In this document: one piece after another, positions 5,808 through 13,261 of the stretch
Numbering within the stretch: position 1 is the stretch's first letter
Layout: every line of letters begins with the position of its first letter
DNA from: an uncultured Collinsella sp.
Lineage (GTDB): Bacteria; Actinomycetota; Coriobacteriia; Coriobacteriales; Coriobacteriaceae
Length of the DNA: 16,720 bases
NCBI GenBank assembly: GCA_900547125.1
Contig: URFU01000038.1
Coordinates: forward strand, 1-16,720
Reading direction: 5' to 3'
The notes under the pieces: generated by a model
Seen by the model: the letters and a program-made list of their open reading frames with translations, nothing else
Told to the model about the DNA's origin: nothing
Database searches by the model: none
Position numbers and translations under genes: made by a program

Positions 5808-6650
5808 ATGATTGTTTTTTCCGATATGGATGGAACGCTGTTGACGAGTGACAAGCAGATGAGCGACGCCACCTGGGCGATGCTCGACGAGCTCGTACGC
5901 CGCGGCATTGAGTTTGTACCGTGCACGGGGCGTCCGCTGTCGGGCATCTTTGAGCCCATCCTCGCCCATCCTGCCGTGCATTACGCAATCTGCGCCAATG
6001 GTGCCAGCGTCTGGCAGCTCGACGAGGATGTGCCTACCGATGCCTCACGCGCCACGTGCATCTTGAGCCGACCGCTCGACCGCGCCATCGCCCACCGTGT
6101 CCATCGCATTGCCGCCGGCCATGACGTCACCTTCGATATCTTCGCGGACGGGCAGTGCTTCCTCCCCCGCTCGCTCTACACGCGCCTGGACGAATTCTGC
6201 GGCGGCGATCCTCACATCGCGGCTTCGCTCAAGCGCACACGAACACCGATCGACATGGATATCGACAGCAAGATCGACGAGGTCGAGACGCTCGAACGCA
6301 TCGCCATGTACTGGCACGACCCGGCCGATCGCGACGCCATCGCGGCGGAGCTCGACACGCTCGGAGGCATTGAGGTCACGCGTTCGTACGCCATGAATAT
6401 CGAGGTCATGGGCGAGGGCGCCACCAAGGGAACGGCCCTCACGTGGCTATGCGAGCACCTGGGCGAGCGTCTCGCCGACGCCTGGGCGTTCGGCGACAAC
6501 ATCAACGACATCCCCATGCTGCAGGCAGCGGGCCATGGCATGGCCATGATCAACGCCGAGCCCGAGGATCGCGACGCCGCCGACGCCATCACCGAATACG
6601 ACAACGACCACGACGGCGTCGCCCGCACCATCATGGCCGCCCTCGCCTAG
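5808..6650 (+). CDS. Cof-type HAD-IIB family phosphatase
   Basis: 280 aa cytoplasmic hydrolase, probably acting on sugar phosphates or similar small phosphoesters. Motif I is F-S-D-M-D-G-T-L-L (nucleophile D6, acid/base D8); motif II T40 in C-T-G-R; motif III Lys in E-G-A-T-K-G-T-A-L; motif IV F-G-D-N-I-N-D-I-P-M-L. The cap between motifs II and III (about 85-200) is of the C2B type that defines subfamily IIB. RBS AGAAAGGG about 8 nt before the ATG. The substrate cannot be read from sequence. Its TAG stop is the T-A-G of the first CTAG of a 27-bp repeat array, so the extreme C-terminus (MAALA) may have been set by repeat insertion. It is convergent with another HAD-IIB gene, but the two are not close duplicates. 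Confidence 0.92.
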   Translation: MIVFSDMDGTLLTSDKQMSDATWAMLDELVRRGIEFVPCTGRPLSGIFEPILAHPAVHYAICANGASVWQLDEDVPTDASRATCILSRPLDRAIAHRVHRIAAGHDVTFDIFADGQCFLPRSLYTRLDEFCGGDPHIAASLKRTRTPIDMDIDSKIDEVETLERIAMYWHDPADRDAIAAELDTLGGIEVTRSYAMNIEVMGEGATKGTALTWLCEHLGERLADAWAFGDNINDIPMLQAAGHGMAMINAEPEDRDAADAITEYDNDHDGVARTIMAALA

Positions 6651-6724
6651 TCATTGGGGACGTTCTTAAACGACTAGTCATTGGGGACGTTCTTGAATGA
6701 CTAGTCGTTGGGGACACTCTTCGC
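6647..6724 (+). repeat. Tandem 27-bp repeat array starting with CTAG
   Basis: Units begin at 6647, 6674 and 6701. Units 1 and 2 share 25 of 27 bases (CTAGTCATTGGGGACGTTCT plus 7 more); unit 3 is a diverged CTAGTCGTTGGGGACACTCT form and is incomplete. The first unit includes the TAG stop of the upstream HAD gene. A copy with the same unit order is found downstream of the adenine deaminase gene on the other strand. Confidence 0.85.
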
Positions 6725-6737
6725 AAAAAAGCTGCAA

Positions 6738-6785
6738 GGACTGTCCCCCCACTACCGGCAGAAAAGGACTGTCCCTAACTGCCGG
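6738..6785. repeat. GGACTGTCCC repeat with hairpin, between convergent HAD genes
   Basis: GGACTGTCCC occurs at 6738-6747 and 6766-6775 (28-bp period). CCGGCAG (6755-6761) and CTGCCGG (6779-6785) form 7-bp arms around a 17-nt loop that contains the second GGACTGTCCC. It lies 1 nt after the TAA of the minus-strand HAD gene and could end its transcript. A related copy is at 9775-9819. Confidence 0.75.
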
Positions 6786-6786
6786 A

Positions 6787-7581
6787 TTAGGCGAGGCTCT
6801 CCAGAACACGGCGAAGTTCCTGCTGGACGGCGTGGTCGCGGTTGCGCCCCACCACGCGATCGGCAACGGCCTTGAGTGCAGGACGCGCGTTTTCCATCGC
6901 GCAGCCCGTGCCGACAAAGCGAATGATCTCGTAATCGTTCATCGAGTCGCCAAACGCCATAACCTCGTCGCGCCCAATGCCATAATGCTCCGCGAGCTGT
7001 GCGATGCCCGAGGCCTTCGACACACCGGGCTGCATGGCATCGATCCACGCGTTGCCCGAAGGCGCAAAAGTAAAGAGCTGACCGAGTTCACGCTGTAGCA
7101 CGTACGCACTGTCCATAACAGCACTGTCATCGCAAAAGATACTCGCCTTGATGATATTTACACTGGGATCGGGCAGCTCCCAAATGCGCTCGGCATTGGG
7201 AAGGTCCTTATCGACCTCACGCACGAACTTGCACTCGTCATCGAGCAGGAAGGACTTGGTTCGGTCAAAAAGCGCAAGATGCAGATTGGGAAACGTCGCG
7301 ACAGCCTGGGCGAGCCTTCGAATCGCCAGGTGCGAATACACCTCACGGTCTACCATTTTGCCGTCGGCGAAGACCTGGGCACCGTTAGCTGCGACAAAGT
7401 CCATCTTGTCGCGAACGGGCGCAAAGAACTCGCACAGGCGATCGTAGCGACGACCTGACGATGCGGCAAAATGCACACCATGCTCGTGTAGCGCCAGAAT
7501 CAGTTCGTAGGTCTCGGGAGGCACCTGGCCGTTTTCGTCAAGCAACGTGCCGTCCATATCGGATGCAATCAGTTTAACCAT
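6787..7581 (-). CDS. Cof-type HAD-IIB family phosphatase (second copy type)
   Basis: 264 aa. Motif I A-S-D-M-D-G-T-L-L (D8, D10), motif II in A-S-S-G-R-R (S41/S42), motif III K in G-V-S-K-A-S-G-I, motif IV F-G-D-S-M-N-D-Y-E-I-I. The segment between motifs II and III (about 85-190) is the C2B cap. RBS AAGGGAGC 8 nt before the ATG. This is a cytoplasmic small-molecule phosphatase; the F-A-A-N-G-A-Q-V and E-N-A-R-P patterns are common in sugar-phosphate and flavin-precursor phosphatases of this class, but the substrate is unknown. It is convergent with the HAD gene ending at 6650 and transcribed in the same direction as adenine deaminase, which ends 208 bp upstream. No clear promoter was seen in the 7582-7739 gap. 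Confidence 0.92.
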   Translation of the reverse strand: MVKLIASDMDGTLLDENGQVPPETYELILALHEHGVHFAASSGRRYDRLCEFFAPVRDKMDFVAANGAQVFADGKMVDREVYSHLAIRRLAQAVATFPNLHLALFDRTKSFLLDDECKFVREVDKDLPNAERIWELPDPSVNIIKASIFCDDSAVMDSAYVLQRELGQLFTFAPSGNAWIDAMQPGVSKASGIAQLAEHYGIGRDEVMAFGDSMNDYEIIRFVGTGCAMENARPALKAVADRVVGRNRDHAVQQELRRVLESLA

Positions 7582-7739
7582 AGAAAAGCTCCCTTCGGGC
7601 TTAGTAGTGAAAACAGATGTATATCTGAAATCTCCGCACCCAAAGGGAGCTCGAATAAGACCCGTAGTTATAAACGTTACATGGACCTAGCAAATAGCTC
7701 ACGCGCGCCAGAGGCCCCACGGTCGCGACGTCAGGCAGC

Positions 7740-7793
7740 CCGCCAAAGAGTGTCCCCAACGGCTAGTCGTTTAAGAACGTCCCTGATGACTAG
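7740..7793 (-). repeat. Second copy of the CTAG-starting 27-bp repeat, at the 3' end of adenine deaminase
   Basis: Read on the minus strand, two units of exactly 27 bp begin at 7793 and 7766. The first matches unit 1 of the 6647 array at 25 of 27 positions; the second matches the diverged unit 3 (CTAGCCGTTGGGGACACTCT). The first unit contains the TAG stop of the gene, as in the other copy, and the array points away from the gene in the same way. Confidence 0.85.
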
Positions 7794-9610
7794 TCGGCGT
7801 AGGTGAAGGTTGTGACGTCGAACATGCCCTCGGGGCGGATGCGGAGCGTCGGAATCACCGGCAGGGGCAGGAAGATGATGCCCATGATGGGATCGAGCGG
7901 CGGCTCAATACCCATGGCGCGCGCCTTGACCATAAAGTCGTCGTGCTGCGCGGCGACATCCTCGGCCGTGCCTTCGCTCATCAGGCCACCGAGCGCCAGC
8001 GGAATGCGCGCCACGACCTCGCCGTTGCGCACTAGCACGTGACCGCCCTGATCCACGGCTTCAACAGCCGCCATCATATCGGCAGCGTTATCGCCCACCA
8101 CGCACACGTTGTGCGAGTCGTGGCCGATCGTCGAGGCGATAGCGCCGCCTGTGATGGTAAAGCCGCGCACCCAGCCGCGGCCGATATGCTTGCCGACGAG
8201 CCCCATGCCGGCGGGACCGTCGCCATCGGCGCCCTCGGCCTGCAGCGACACGCCGCGACCGTGACGTTCGATCAGCATAATGCGGCGCAGACCCTCGGCA
8301 TTCTCGGGACGAACCATGCCCGTGATGGCCTTGCCCGGCACCACGTCGATCACGGCCTCGCCCGGCTTAAAGGCATAGTCGAACACGTCGAGCGATAGCT
8401 TCGGCAGCTTAACGGAAGCACGCAGCTCATCGGCAAGCGCTGCGACCTCGGCGGTCTCGGGCGCAACCTCGCCCACAAAAGTGCCGTCCTGTGCCACGAG
8501 CGCGCCGGCTGCATACACGCGATGCGGAGCCGTGGCAAACGTCAGGTCGTTGAGTACCAGCAGGTCGGCACGCTTGCCCGGGGCGATGGCGCCACGCAGC
8601 TCGTGCGGGTCGCGGCAACCGTGGTCCAGGCCAAACGCCTCGGCCGTGGACAGGGACGCCATAGAGATGGCAACCACGGGGTCAATACCGGCCTCGATAG
8701 CCACGCGGCAGGCATTGTCAATCATACCGGTCGAAAGCGCGTCGGAGGGAGCGCGGTCATCGGTCGCAAAGCAGCACCGACGGGCGCGGGCGGGGTTCTC
8801 CAGCAGCATCGGCGACAAGTTGGCCAGGTCGTGGCTGCACGTACCCTCGCGCAGCATCACATACATGCCGCGAGATAGCTTGTCGAGTGCCTCCTCGGGA
8901 ATCGTCGACTCGTGGTCGGCGATAATGCCCGCCGCGGCATAGGCATTGAGGTCCTTGCCGACAACGAGCGGCGCATGGCCGTCGACCTGCTTGGACGGCG
9001 TCTGGTCGGCAGCATCGATGCGAGCACAGGTCTCGGGATCAGCCATAAAGACGCCCGGTAGGTTCATCATTTCGCCCAGACCAAAAACATCACCCGGATG
9101 TTCGGCAAAAAACGCCTGCATATCGGCAGCGGTGATGACGGCACCGGCCTGCTCGTCGGGCAGTGCGGGCACGCACGAGGGCATCATGTACTTGATGGAA
9201 ATAGGAGCGCGACGACCGTCCTCGATCATAAAGCGCAAGCCGTCGAGACCGGCAACATTGGCAATCTCGTGGCTGTCGGCAATGGCAGTGGTGGTGCCAC
9301 GCGTCGCCGCCATGCGCGCATACTCGGCGGGACGGATGTTCGAGGACTCGATATGCAGATGTCCGTCGATAAAGCCGGGGGCGATATAGCGACCCTGGCA
9401 GTCAATGACCTCGGCAGCCTCGTAGGTGCCGGCGGCATCGTCGCGACCGTCGTAGAGCACGCCGACGATTACGCCGTCCTTGACGGCAACGCTACCGGGC
9501 GCCACGCGCTGACCGTACACGTCGACAATCTGCGCATTGGTAAACAGCGTGTCGACGGGCACGCGACCCTCGGCTGCATCAATCACAGACCTCATGACCT
9601 CAACGGACAT
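7790..9610 (-). CDS. ade: Adenine deaminase (AdeC type)
   Basis: 606 aa amidohydrolase that converts adenine to hypoxanthine and ammonia for purine salvage. Metal-site motifs in order: G-F-I-D-G-H-L-H-I-E-S-S (H84, H86), D-S-H-E-I (H114, E115), G-L-G-E-M-M-N (E180), D-G-H-A-P (H212), A-D-H-E-S (H233), F-A-T-D-D-R (D284). The C-terminal domain includes G-H-D-S-H-N, characteristic of the AdeC family and absent from most other amidohydrolases. Full length for the family (about 570-600 aa). The ATG at 9610 has AAAGGAG at ideal spacing. A promoter (9678-9705) and leader hairpin (9636-9665) lie upstream; no purine riboswitch is evident. No purine permease is adjacent. The stop codon lies within a 27-bp repeat. 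Confidence 0.95.
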   Translation of the reverse strand: MSVEVMRSVIDAAEGRVPVDTLFTNAQIVDVYGQRVAPGSVAVKDGVIVGVLYDGRDDAAGTYEAAEVIDCQGRYIAPGFIDGHLHIESSNIRPAEYARMAATRGTTTAIADSHEIANVAGLDGLRFMIEDGRRAPISIKYMMPSCVPALPDEQAGAVITAADMQAFFAEHPGDVFGLGEMMNLPGVFMADPETCARIDAADQTPSKQVDGHAPLVVGKDLNAYAAAGIIADHESTIPEEALDKLSRGMYVMLREGTCSHDLANLSPMLLENPARARRCCFATDDRAPSDALSTGMIDNACRVAIEAGIDPVVAISMASLSTAEAFGLDHGCRDPHELRGAIAPGKRADLLVLNDLTFATAPHRVYAAGALVAQDGTFVGEVAPETAEVAALADELRASVKLPKLSLDVFDYAFKPGEAVIDVVPGKAITGMVRPENAEGLRRIMLIERHGRGVSLQAEGADGDGPAGMGLVGKHIGRGWVRGFTITGGAIASTIGHDSHNVCVVGDNAADMMAAVEAVDQGGHVLVRNGEVVARIPLALGGLMSEGTAEDVAAQHDDFMVKARAMGIEPPLDPIMGIIFLPLPVIPTLRIRPEGMFDVTTFTYAD

Positions 9611-9635
9611 ACATACTCCTTTAACCGTAGAAAAC

Positions 9636-9665
9636 GCTGCGGGGCGGACAAACCTTCACCGCAGC
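9636..9665 (-). promoter_or_regulatory. Leader hairpin upstream of adenine deaminase
   Basis: GCTGCGG and CCGCAGC are perfect 7-bp arms around a 16-nt loop, immediately followed in the mRNA by GTTTTCT and then the RBS. It could act as an attenuator, a stability stem or a protein site. Too small and unlike the purine riboswitch fold. Confidence 0.45.
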
Positions 9666-9677
9666 AAGCCAATAGCA

Positions 9678-9705
9678 ATTGTATGCCCAAACGATGGGTC
9701 AGCAA
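9678..9705 (-). promoter_or_regulatory. Promoter of adenine deaminase
   Basis: On the minus strand TTGCTG (9705-9700), a 16-bp spacer and TACAAT (9683-9678). Transcription would start near 9671, so the leader of about 60 nt would include the hairpin at 9636-9665. Confidence 0.6.
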
Positions 9706-9774
9706 TACGGCCCTCCGCTTAACGGCATCCGCCACTTGGTGCAATGGTGACAGGCTACTTTTCGCCAATGACAA

Positions 9775-9819
9775 GGAGTGTCCCAAAGTGCCGGCACAAA
9801 AGGAACGTCCCCAAGTGCC
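9775..9819. repeat. Second copy of the GTCCC repeat with hairpin
   Basis: GGAGTGTCCC (9775-9784) and GGAACGTCCC (9802-9811) are spaced 27 bp. GGCAC (9793-9797) and GTGCC (9815-9819) form arms around a 17-nt loop, the same layout as the copy at 6738-6785, where the arms read GGCAG/CTGCC. It lies in a gene-free stretch of about 380 bp (9611-9994) that otherwise holds the adenine deaminase promoter, a long palindrome and the tyrS terminator-like stem; the part 9706-9774 shows nothing I can name. Confidence 0.7.
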
Positions 9820-9856
9820 AACAACGGAAGCGCCGATGTTTTGGCAACGACAGCGA

Positions 9857-9955
9857 GCGGGCCGCATTTGAGACAAGGTGACGTGAAACGAAAGGGCGCT
9901 GACCTTCTGGTCGCGCCCTTGAAGTTGAACGTCAGATTGTCCAAATGCGGCCCGC
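9857..9955. repeat. 99-bp imperfect palindrome (MITE-like or long hairpin)
   Basis: The ends are perfect 14-bp arms, GCGGGCCGCATTTG (9857-9870) and its complement CAAATGCGGCCCGC (9942-9955). Pairing continues inward: GACAA/TTGTC, TGACGT/ACGTCA, AAC/GTT, AAGGGCGC/GCGCCCTT and GACC/GGTC, closing on a TTCT loop at 9905-9908, with only small internal loops. No T-tract follows on either strand, and there is no ORF. Terminal inverted repeats with no coding content suggest a miniature inverted-repeat element; a structured RNA at the 3' side of tyrS is the alternative. Confidence 0.75.
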
Positions 9956-9970
9956 GCAGCGTCGGCCGGT

Positions 9971-9992
9971 CCGCCGTTCGTTAGAACGGCGG
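9971..9992 (-). terminator. Stem-loop directly after tyrS
   Basis: CCGCCGTTC and GAACGGCGG form a perfect 9-bp stem with a TAAC loop, starting 3 nt after the tyrS stop codon. No U-run follows, so it is at best a U-less terminator or mRNA-stabilising stem; the long palindrome lies just beyond. Confidence 0.55.
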
Positions 9993-9994
9993 AA

Positions 9995-11206
9995 CTAAAT
10001 CAACTTGAAGCCCTTGCGCTTGCCTACGGAGAGGGTGTCGCCCAGTTTGAGGGCGCTGGGATCGATGTTATAGCTCTTGGGAGCCACGGCCTTGCCGTTG
10101 ATCTTGACGCCGCCGCCGTCGATATCGCGACGAGCCTGGCCGGCGCTCGCCGAAAGACCCAGGTCCTTGAGCAGGCCGGCGAGGTAGATCTGGCCCTCGT
10201 CGTTAACAGTCAGCTCAACGTGCTTCTCGGGGAAGTCGGCGAGCTGGCCCTCCTTGAACACGCGGTCGAACTCGGCCTGAGCCTCGTCACCGGCACCGGC
10301 GCCGTGGTAGGTGTCGCACAGGTCGCGGCCCAGAGCGCGCTTGAGCTCGTAGGGGTCGGCGGAGCCATCGGCCAGGGCGGCGTCGATCTTGTCGACCTCG
10401 GCAGGGGTGAGCGAGCTGGCCAGACGATAGTACTTGCCGATCATCTCGTCGGGGATGGACATGGTCTTGCCGAACATGTCCTTGGGAGCGTCGGTCAGGC
10501 CGATGTAGTTACCATAGGACTTGGACATCTTGCGCACGCCGTCGGTGCCCTCGAGCAGCGGCATGGTGAGCGCAATCTGCGGCTCCATACCCATCTTCTC
10601 CATGAGCTCGCGGCCGGCGAGCAGGTTGAAGAGCTGATCGGTGCCGCCCATCTCCACGTCGGCCTTGATCTGCACAGAGTCGAAAGCCTGCATCACGGGA
10701 TACAGGAACTCATGCAGGGCGATCGGCGTCTGAGACTGGTAGCGCTTGGTAAAGTCGTCGCGCTCAAGAATGCGGGCAACGGTGAACTTGGAGCACACCT
10801 GCAGCAGGCCGGCCAGATCCATCGAAAGGATCCAATCGCCGTTGTGCACGATGGTGGTCTTCTCGGGGTCCAGGATCTTCATGGCCTGGCTCACGTAGGT
10901 CTCGGCGTTGGCCTCGATCTGCTCCTGCGAAAGCTGCGGACGCGTGGAGTTCTTGCCCGAGGGATCGCCGATCAGCGCGGTGCCGTTGCCGATGATGAGG
11001 GTGACGTTGTGGCCCAGGTCCTGGAACTGGCGCATCTTGCGCAGGGGCACGGCATGGCCCAGGTGCAGGTCGGGGCTGGTGGGGTCGACGCCGAGCTTGA
11101 TGTTGAGGGGCTCGCCCTTCTCAAGCTTCTTGCGAAGGTCGGCCTCGGGAACGATCTGCGCGGCGCCCGAGGTGATGATACGCATTTGCTCGTCAACAGA
11201 CAGCAT
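9995..11206 (-). CDS. tyrS: Tyrosyl-tRNA synthetase
   Basis: 403 aa class I aminoacyl-tRNA synthetase that charges tRNA-Tyr. The HIGH-type signature is D-L-H-L-G-H (residues 46-51), preceded by L-G-V-D-P-T-S-P; the tyrosine-site G-G-T-D-Q is at 187-191; the KMSKS loop is K-M-S-K-S at 226-230. The KMSKS form and the HxGHAVPLRKMRQFQDLGH pattern fit the TyrRZ branch rather than the Bacillus TyrS branch with KFGKT. An S4-like RNA-binding domain occupies the C-terminus (about 335-403, with G-Q-A-R-R-D-I-D-G-G-G-V-K-I-N-G). The start at 11206 is chosen for AAGGAGG 7 nt upstream; the frame is open 32 codons farther but without an RBS. A T-box leader is not present: only 96 bp separate it from the U32 gene. 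It may be co-transcribed with that gene. Confidence 0.96.
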   Translation of the reverse strand: MLSVDEQMRIITSGAAQIVPEADLRKKLEKGEPLNIKLGVDPTSPDLHLGHAVPLRKMRQFQDLGHNVTLIIGNGTALIGDPSGKNSTRPQLSQEQIEANAETYVSQAMKILDPEKTTIVHNGDWILSMDLAGLLQVCSKFTVARILERDDFTKRYQSQTPIALHEFLYPVMQAFDSVQIKADVEMGGTDQLFNLLAGRELMEKMGMEPQIALTMPLLEGTDGVRKMSKSYGNYIGLTDAPKDMFGKTMSIPDEMIGKYYRLASSLTPAEVDKIDAALADGSADPYELKRALGRDLCDTYHGAGAGDEAQAEFDRVFKEGQLADFPEKHVELTVNDEGQIYLAGLLKDLGLSASAGQARRDIDGGGVKINGKAVAPKSYNIDPSALKLGDTLSVGKRKGFKLI

Positions 11207-11302
11207 TGGGTATCCTCCTTTTGCTATAGCACCCTCACCGGATACGGCGGTGCTGGAAGTCCATAAACTCTCATATGATAACAAACTGACGCGACGCGGC
11301 AC

Positions 11303-13261
11303 CTACGACAGGAAAATCCTCGTCCTGCCGCATGCGTCAATGGCAACTGGCAAACGTGTACCGTCACGCTCGACCAGATAGCGTACCTGCCGACGGCGCA
11401 AGCAGTCGCGGCAACGGACCTGTCCCGTCGCATCGGTAGCGCAGACGCCCTCGGCGGGCAGCAGGCAGTGCTCGCACACCATAAGCTCGGGACGGTCGGC
11501 GTCGACCGGACCCCAGACGCCGGGTTCAGCAGCCAGTTCGGCAATACGCTCCGCATCATTGCCGAGCAACTCGGCCGGCAAGTACACCCGCCCCGCACCG
11601 AGTCCGCGCAGCCAGGTAAGCGTGGCCCGATTCGCGCAGAACACCGGCGCCGCCACGTCAAACGTCACGCCCAGCTCGCGAGCGATCACCACCTGTCCCA
11701 GGTTGCGGCAGACAACGCGCCCGGCACGCTGCATCAGTGAGCGGGTCCAGTCAGCGTCACACGTGCGGCACGCCTCGTCAAGCACCACAACAGCGTCGGA
11801 CAAATCGAGTTCTCCGCGCGGGTCGGCATCCATCAGCTGCCAAGCAAAAACCATGCGAGCGGGAACCGCGCACTCCACCAACTCCGTCGACGCACCGCCA
11901 TCCACCGTAACGCCCTCAAAGGGCAGTACCTCAACGGCACGCGCAACGGGCGCAATCGCATCCGCCTCGGCCCGCATGCGCTCCAACACCGCCGCCGTCT
12001 GATCCAACACGCCGGCGCTGCGAATCAGGTACACCTCGCAGCCCGTGTCAACCTTACGCTTGCAATGCACGACGACGCGCTCCCCCGCCGCGGCATCCAC
12101 CGGACAGGGCACCTGCGGCCAGCGCTTGGGCACATCGGGACGCGCGTCGGCACCCGGATAGAACCGAATCTCGAGCGTGTCACCCGCCGCCACGGCGGCA
12201 TCGAGCTCAACGGTCACCTCTTCGTGGCCAACGGCCACCAGGCGTCCCACGCGCACACCTTGGTTGATCGCACGCTCAAAGCTCATAAGCTCGGCACCCG
12301 AACGTCCTCGCAGGTACGCATCGGTAAACCCACGGTTAAACGACCTTCCCAGCTCGCGCTCGAGCTCTTCCACGGCACCGGGGTCCCACGCGCCGTCGCA
12401 CAGCATATCGAGTGCCCGGCGCCACACCCGCACCACGTTGAATACGTAATCAGGGTTCTTCATGCGCCCCTCGATCTTGAGCGACGCCACGCCGGCATCT
12501 ACAAGCTCGGGCAGATGCGCAATACCCAGATAGTCACGCGGGCACAGCAGGCGATCTCCCTCGACGGCGACAACGCTCTGTCCAGCCTCGTCCACCAGGT
12601 CGTACGCCAAACGGCACGGCTGCGTGCAGTCGCCGCGCATCGCCGCGCGCCCCCGCCGCAGGGCCGAGAACTCGCACGCCCCCGAATAGCCGATGCAAAT
12701 CGCACCGTGGCAGAATACCTCGATGGGCACGCCCGTGGCACATAGCGCCGCAATCTCGTCGACCGTCAGCTCGCGTGCCGTCGTCACGCGCTCGACCCCA
12801 AGCTCATCGGCGGCAAGCCGCACGGCGCTCTCGCTATGAGCGCCCGCCTGCGTGGACAGGTGAATCTCGACCCCGGGAATCGCCGCGCGCAGCGCGCAGG
12901 CCAACCCGGCATCGGCGACAATCAGAGCATCGGCGCCCAACTCCAGTGCATGAGCTCCCAACGCCACCGCGTCGGACAACTCATCGTCAAACACGAACAC
13001 GTTGAGCGTTACGTACACACGCACGCCATGGGCATGCGCCACGGCGCAGCCGCGCGCAAACTCGTCATCCGTAAAGCCATGGGCGCTCACACGGGCGTTA
13101 AAGCCGCCCAACCCCGCATAGATGGCATCGGCACCCGCGGCGATGGCCGCAAGCATCTGGTCGGGTCCGCCCGCCGGCGCCAGCAGCTCGGGCAGCGCCG
13201 CACCGGCAGCATCCAATCCAGTCTCGTATTGTCCGCTCGGCCCCATCGTCCGAATCGCCAT
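11303..13261 (-). CDS. U32 peptidase-family protein (tRNA/rRNA hydroxylation type)
   Basis: 652 aa from the ATG at 13261; two upstream in-frame ATGs (13267, 13288) overlap or precede the AAGGAG site, which is correctly spaced only for 13261. The first 110 residues have E-L-L-A-P-A-G-G and G-A-D-A-I-Y-A-G, typical of the TIM-barrel start. The U32 signature is at about 180-217: E-V-F-C-H-G-A-I-C then S-G-A-C, R-G-D-C-T-Q-P-C-R, with C189, C196, C212 and C216 as likely Fe-S ligands. Characterised members (RlhA, TrhO/TrhP class) use prephenate to hydroxylate 23S rRNA or tRNA wobble uridine; peptidase activity is doubtful. The S-L-K-I-E-G-R-M-K motif follows at about 260. The C-terminus carries C-E-H-C ... 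C-R-D-C, a zinc-ribbon-like extension. Length matches the long form of the family. The gene lies upstream of tyrS, same strand, consistent with a translation-related role. Exact RNA target unknown. Confidence 0.9.
   Translation of the reverse strand: MAIRTMGPSGQYETGLDAAGAALPELLAPAGGPDQMLAAIAAGADAIYAGLGGFNARVSAHGFTDDEFARGCAVAHAHGVRVYVTLNVFVFDDELSDAVALGAHALELGADALIVADAGLACALRAAIPGVEIHLSTQAGAHSESAVRLAADELGVERVTTARELTVDEIAALCATGVPIEVFCHGAICIGYSGACEFSALRRGRAAMRGDCTQPCRLAYDLVDEAGQSVVAVEGDRLLCPRDYLGIAHLPELVDAGVASLKIEGRMKNPDYVFNVVRVWRRALDMLCDGAWDPGAVEELERELGRSFNRGFTDAYLRGRSGAELMSFERAINQGVRVGRLVAVGHEEVTVELDAAVAAGDTLEIRFYPGADARPDVPKRWPQVPCPVDAAAGERVVVHCKRKVDTGCEVYLIRSAGVLDQTAAVLERMRAEADAIAPVARAVEVLPFEGVTVDGGASTELVECAVPARMVFAWQLMDADPRGELDLSDAVVVLDEACRTCDADWTRSLMQRAGRVVCRNLGQVVIARELGVTFDVAAPVFCANRATLTWLRGLGAGRVYLPAELLGNDAERIAELAAEPGVWGPVDADRPELMVCEHCLLPAEGVCATDATGQVRCRDCLRRRQVRYLVERDGTRLPVAIDACGRTRIFLS

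Noticed and set aside
6647..6785. CRISPR array between the HAD genes
   Set aside because: The repeats are directly adjacent (27-28 bp period) with no unique spacers and no cas genes; they are ordinary tandem intergenic repeats.
5808..7581. Recent duplication of the HAD phosphatase gene
   Set aside because: The two convergent HAD-IIB proteins share only the family motifs; caps and lengths differ, so they are distant paralogues.
10220..11266. 348-codon plus-strand ORF opposite tyrS
   Set aside because: Tyrosyl-tRNA synthetase on the minus strand has all signature motifs; this frame shows only H/L/G/V-rich antisense translation.
11207..11302. T-box riboswitch upstream of tyrS
   Set aside because: Only 96 bp separate tyrS from the U32 gene; no T-box core (TGGNACCGCG-like) or specifier stem could be found.
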